Source: Lachnospiraceae bacterium UBA1778 (GTDB lineage Bacteria; Bacillota; Clostridia; Lachnospirales; Lachnospiraceae). Taken from it: DNA of 41,369 nt. Under the pieces are notes generated by a model. The model saw only the letters and a program-made list of their open reading frames with translations, did no database searches and had not been told where the DNA came from. The position numbers were made by a program, and so were the translations under genes. The stretch covers positions 2,501-43,869 of the forward strand of contig DCGM01000102.1 in the NCBI GenBank assembly GCA_002315255.1, read 5' to 3'. Of the stretch, positions 38,926 through 41,369 are shown in pieces. How positions within the stretch are numbered: the stretch's first letter is position 1; every line of letters begins with the position of its first letter.

Positions 38926-41369
38926 TTAGTCGAACAGTCCGAGCTGGTCGAGAAGCGTCAGGAACTGCACGAAATACGCTTCATCCGGAGCTTCCCATGT
39001 AAACCCGAGCCGCCGAAGAACAGCATTCGTCCACTGGTTATCAGTCGTGGCATTCCTGTTCTGGCTATGCATGCCGTAGTGCAGAAGTCCCTGAAGATTA
39101 TTGATGAGCGTGTCATCATTCCGGAACTCTTCCACCTTCGCATTGAAGTCTGCCTCCGAGACGCAGGCAATCTCATGCCCGATAAGTTTGAACGAATCAA
39201 GCACCGCTTTAAACGGGACGACCTTATCATTGTACGGATGGAAAATCAGCATCTCCGACGGCGTGGCCGCGAGCTTGACGATCGCCTTCGCGACCTGGTC
39301 GACCGGCGACATTTCGACCGGAAGATTCAACCGGCTCTCCGGGAAAACGCCGAGCGTCGAGTAGGTTTTTAACAGGTTCACAAAGGCATTGCTGTTAAAG
39401 TTCATCTGGAATTCGCCGTCCGATTTTCTGCCCATGAGGTTTCCAAGCCGCATGATCTTTCCGCGGATTCTCCCCTCCGCGACCGCCTGAAGGAGATCGC
39501 GTTCGGCGAGATATTTCGTCCGCACATACTCATTGTTCGCGAACTGGCCGATATAGAGATGACGCTCGTCAAAGACCTGCGTGCCGTCCGAATTCACAAT
39601 GCCGCCGGTCGATGAGGTCGACATATGGATGAGCGACGCGCCCATCTCCTCACAGCACTCAATCAGATTCCGGACGCCCTCGGTGTTAATCTTCTCCAGC
39701 ATCTTATCCGCCACATAATGCTTTACCAATGCGGCGCAGTTAAAGACGCATCGGATATCGCGCCCGCGAAGCTTTTGGATGAGGTCGGTATCTGTAATGT
39801 CGCCCTCTATGAAAACGACTTTTTCCCGGAATTCCTTCTCTTTGAACTCTGAGAAATAATAGTAATAGGTGGTCTTCACCCGATTTTCGGCCGACAAGGT
39901 TTTTCGCGGTCGGGCCAGGAGATAGATTTTGTCTTCTGTGGTATCCAGAAGATACTTTAAGATATGGATTCCCAGGAAACCGGTGATGCCGGTGAGAAGT
40001 ACATTTCCAAGCGGCCGGGTTACCACTTCGTTTCCGGGCGCGAGCGGCGTCTTCTGAAGGGCCGCATCGATCTTCGAGTAATCGTAACCGCTGAAATCAA
40101 AGACATCAGACGCAGTCTGATTCGTCTTCAGGCTGTCCACATACTGCGCGAGGGCTCTCGGCGTCTTATACTTAAAGATATCGCCATAGATCACGTCAAA
40201 CTGCTTCTGAAGCTCCGCTACTGCGCGGATGGCCAGAAGCGACGTGCCGCCGGACGTGAAGAAATCGCCGTCGACGCTATACTTATCGATTTTCAGCGAT
40301 TCGCCGAAAATCGCACAGATCGCTTTTTCGGTTTCTGTTTCCGGCGCCACGTACTGAAGCGCCAGATCTTCTGCCGTCGGATCCGGAAGCGCTTTCCGGT
40401 TGATCTTTCCGTTCGGTGACAATGGCATCGCGTCGAGTTCGATAAAGATGTCCGGCACCATATAGGCGGTAAGGCCTTTCGCCATTTCCGCACGTAGCAT
40501 CTCCGGTTTTATCTCGTGCTCCGCGACATAGTATGCCACCAGGTGCTGAATATCATTGACCGTCTTTACGCATGCGACGCAGGTCTTAATCCCTTCGATA
40601 TTCAAAAGAGCAGACTCCACCTCGCCAAGCTCGATCCGGAAGCCTCTAAGCTTTACCTGGTTATCGATTCGTCCGAGGAACATAAGCTCCCCGTCCTCGT
40701 TCCAGCGCGCGAGATCACCTGTCCGATACATCTTATTTCCTTCGACAAACGGACAGCTGACAAACTTCTCTGCCGTAAGTTCCGGCCGGTTCCAGTAGCC
40801 CTGCGAAATCTGCGGACCGATCAATGCGAGCTCGCCCGCAGCTCCTCTCGGCAGAAGATTTCCTGACGGATCGACAATCGCGGAGATAGAATTCGGCACT
40901 GCTTTTCCGATCGGAAGCGGCTCGGAATCCTTATCAAAATCGATTATATGGGACGACGACCAGACCGTGAACTCGGTCGGGCCATAGCCGTTATAGATGC
41001 GCGTAGTTGTCCGCGCCGGGATCGTCAGCTTGTCGCCGCCGAGGGTGAGATACTCCAGCTTCGCATCGCTCACCTCCAGGAAACTCAGTCCGAGCTGAGT
41101 CGGGAGCGACATGCCGATAATCTGATGATCCTTTATGTATGCGGAAAGCCCGCTAAAGTCTTTCGTCAGTTTCTCGCTTAAAATGTGGAGCGTCGAGCCG
41201 CTCGCAAGCGACGGATATAAATCACATACAGACGCGTCGAAGCTGAAGCTTGCATATTCCGCAACGGATTCCTTTCCCTGAAGCCGAAGTTCCGGCGCAA
41301 GCCAGGAAATGAACGTGTTCAGGTTAAAATGCGAGACCATGACGCCCTTCGGCTTTCCGGTGGAGCCCG
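38926..41369 (-). CDS. NRPS: adenylation-carrier-thioester reductase (5' part beyond window)
   Basis: The frame enters from the right edge in the adenylation P-loop (GSTGKPKGVM) and runs 813 residues to the stop. Adenylation motifs follow in order: FDASVCDLYP (A4), NGYGPTEFTVWSS (A5), MYRTGDLARW (A7), GRIDNQVKLRGFRIELGEVE (A8) and PLSPNGKINRKALP (A10, with the lysine). Next is a carrier domain with FFTSGGTSLLAIRAV, whose serine takes phosphopantetheine. Last is a reductase domain with NVLLTGITGFLGIHILKYLL (NADPH site) and YVRTKYLAERDLL (Y-x3-K). Release should be reductive, giving an aldehyde or alcohol. By eye the A-domain specificity positions read D-A-C-S-T-G-G-V-W-K, too uncertain to name the amino acid. 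Condensation domains, if any, lie outside the window. Gut Clostridia are known to make pyrazinones from such NRPSs; that link is inference. Confidence 0.94.
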   Translation of the reverse strand, partial: GSTGKPKGVMVSHFNLNTFISWLAPELRLQGKESVAEYASFSFDASVCDLYPSLASGSTLHILSEKLTKDFSGLSAYIKDHQIIGMSLPTQLGLSFLEVSDAKLEYLTLGGDKLTIPARTTTRIYNGYGPTEFTVWSSSHIIDFDKDSEPLPIGKAVPNSISAIVDPSGNLLPRGAAGELALIGPQISQGYWNRPELTAEKFVSCPFVEGNKMYRTGDLARWNEDGELMFLGRIDNQVKLRGFRIELGEVESALLNIEGIKTCVACVKTVNDIQHLVAYYVAEHEIKPEMLRAEMAKGLTAYMVPDIFIELDAMPLSPNGKINRKALPDPTAEDLALQYVAPETETEKAICAIFGESLKIDKYSVDGDFFTSGGTSLLAIRAVAELQKQFDVIYGDIFKYKTPRALAQYVDSLKTNQTASDVFDFSGYDYSKIDAALQKTPLAPGNEVVTRPLGNVLLTGITGFLGIHILKYLLDTTEDKIYLLARPRKTLSAENRVKTTYYYYFSEFKEKEFREKVVFIEGDITDTDLIQKLRGRDIRCVFNCAALVKHYVADKMLEKINTEGVRNLIECCEEMGASLIHMSTSSTGGIVNSDGTQVFDERHLYIGQFANNEYVRTKYLAERDLLQAVAEGRIRGKIMRLGNLMGRKSDGEFQMNFNSNAFVNLLKTYSTLGVFPESRLNLPVEMSPVDQVAKAIVKLAATPSEMLIFHPYNDKVVPFKAVLDSFKLIGHEIACVSEADFNAKVEEFRNDDTLINNLQGLLHYGMHSQNRNATTDNQWTNAVLRRLGFTWEAPDEAYFVQFLTLLDQLGLFD

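Overview
The window looks like a chromosome segment from an anaerobic, probably gut-dwelling member of the Clostridia, with Lachnospiraceae or a relative most likely. The evidence is strong AGGAGG-type ribosome binding sites, sigma-A type promoters, a lysine riboswitch over a diaminopimelate-dehydrogenase type lysine operon, GPH-family sugar symporters, and an NRPS ending in a reductase domain. This taxonomic call is inference; no rRNA or tRNA gene was seen. Almost every gene lies on the minus strand, so operons below read from high to low coordinates. The only confident plus-strand gene is a small DUF3592-like membrane protein at 31888-32286.

From left to right: (a) 1-5519 is a three-gene operon. 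It encodes a 2-isopropylmalate-synthase-like protein without the usual catalytic motifs, a TIM-barrel isomerase domain fused to an acyl-CoA synthetase, and an XRE-HTH plus cupin plus acyl-CoA synthetase fusion that runs off the left edge. I know of no assigned pathway for this set. (b) 5615-5844 holds a compact unit with a consensus promoter, a 28-residue hydrophobic peptide and a hairpin terminator, resembling type I toxin genes. (c) 5921-6458 is a Bcp-type peroxiredoxin. (d) 6474-13765 is a glycoside-catabolism operon with its own promoter and terminator: a GH2-GH1 two-enzyme fusion, a GH78 alpha-L-rhamnosidase and a GPH symporter. (e) 13941-14988 is a CDF-family transporter with an atypical metal site.

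(f) 15023-19536 is the lysine operon dapA-dapB-ddh-lysA behind a lysine riboswitch. The 3' ends of dapA and lysA each carry a tandem duplication. (g) 19533-31708 is an extracellular polysaccharide locus, more AT-rich than its flanks. From a promoter at about 31.7 kb it reads: a serine-acetyltransferase-like gene broken by one TGA, wecG/tagA-type transferase, UDP-ManNAc dehydrogenase, UDP-GlcNAc 2-epimerase, a heparinase II/III-like protein, two GT4 glycosyltransferases, a decayed glycosyltransferase, a Wzy-like polymerase, a Wzx-like flippase and a GT2 glycosyltransferase. The set implies a ManNAcA-containing polymer made by the Wzx/Wzy route. The initiating phosphoglycosyltransferase is not in the window.

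(h) 32399-38833 is a second catabolic operon: M42 metallopeptidase, a choloylglycine-hydrolase/C45-like Ntn amidase, a GPH transporter, a creatininase-family amidohydrolase and a beta-propeller protein of uncertain glycosidase type. It looks like import and stepwise hydrolysis of an amide-containing glycoside or glycopeptide. (i) 38926-41369 is the 3' part of an NRPS gene (adenylation, carrier protein, thioester reductase) that should release its product as an aldehyde or alcohol; it runs off the right edge. No CRISPR array, transposase, prophage gene, rRNA or tRNA was recognised.
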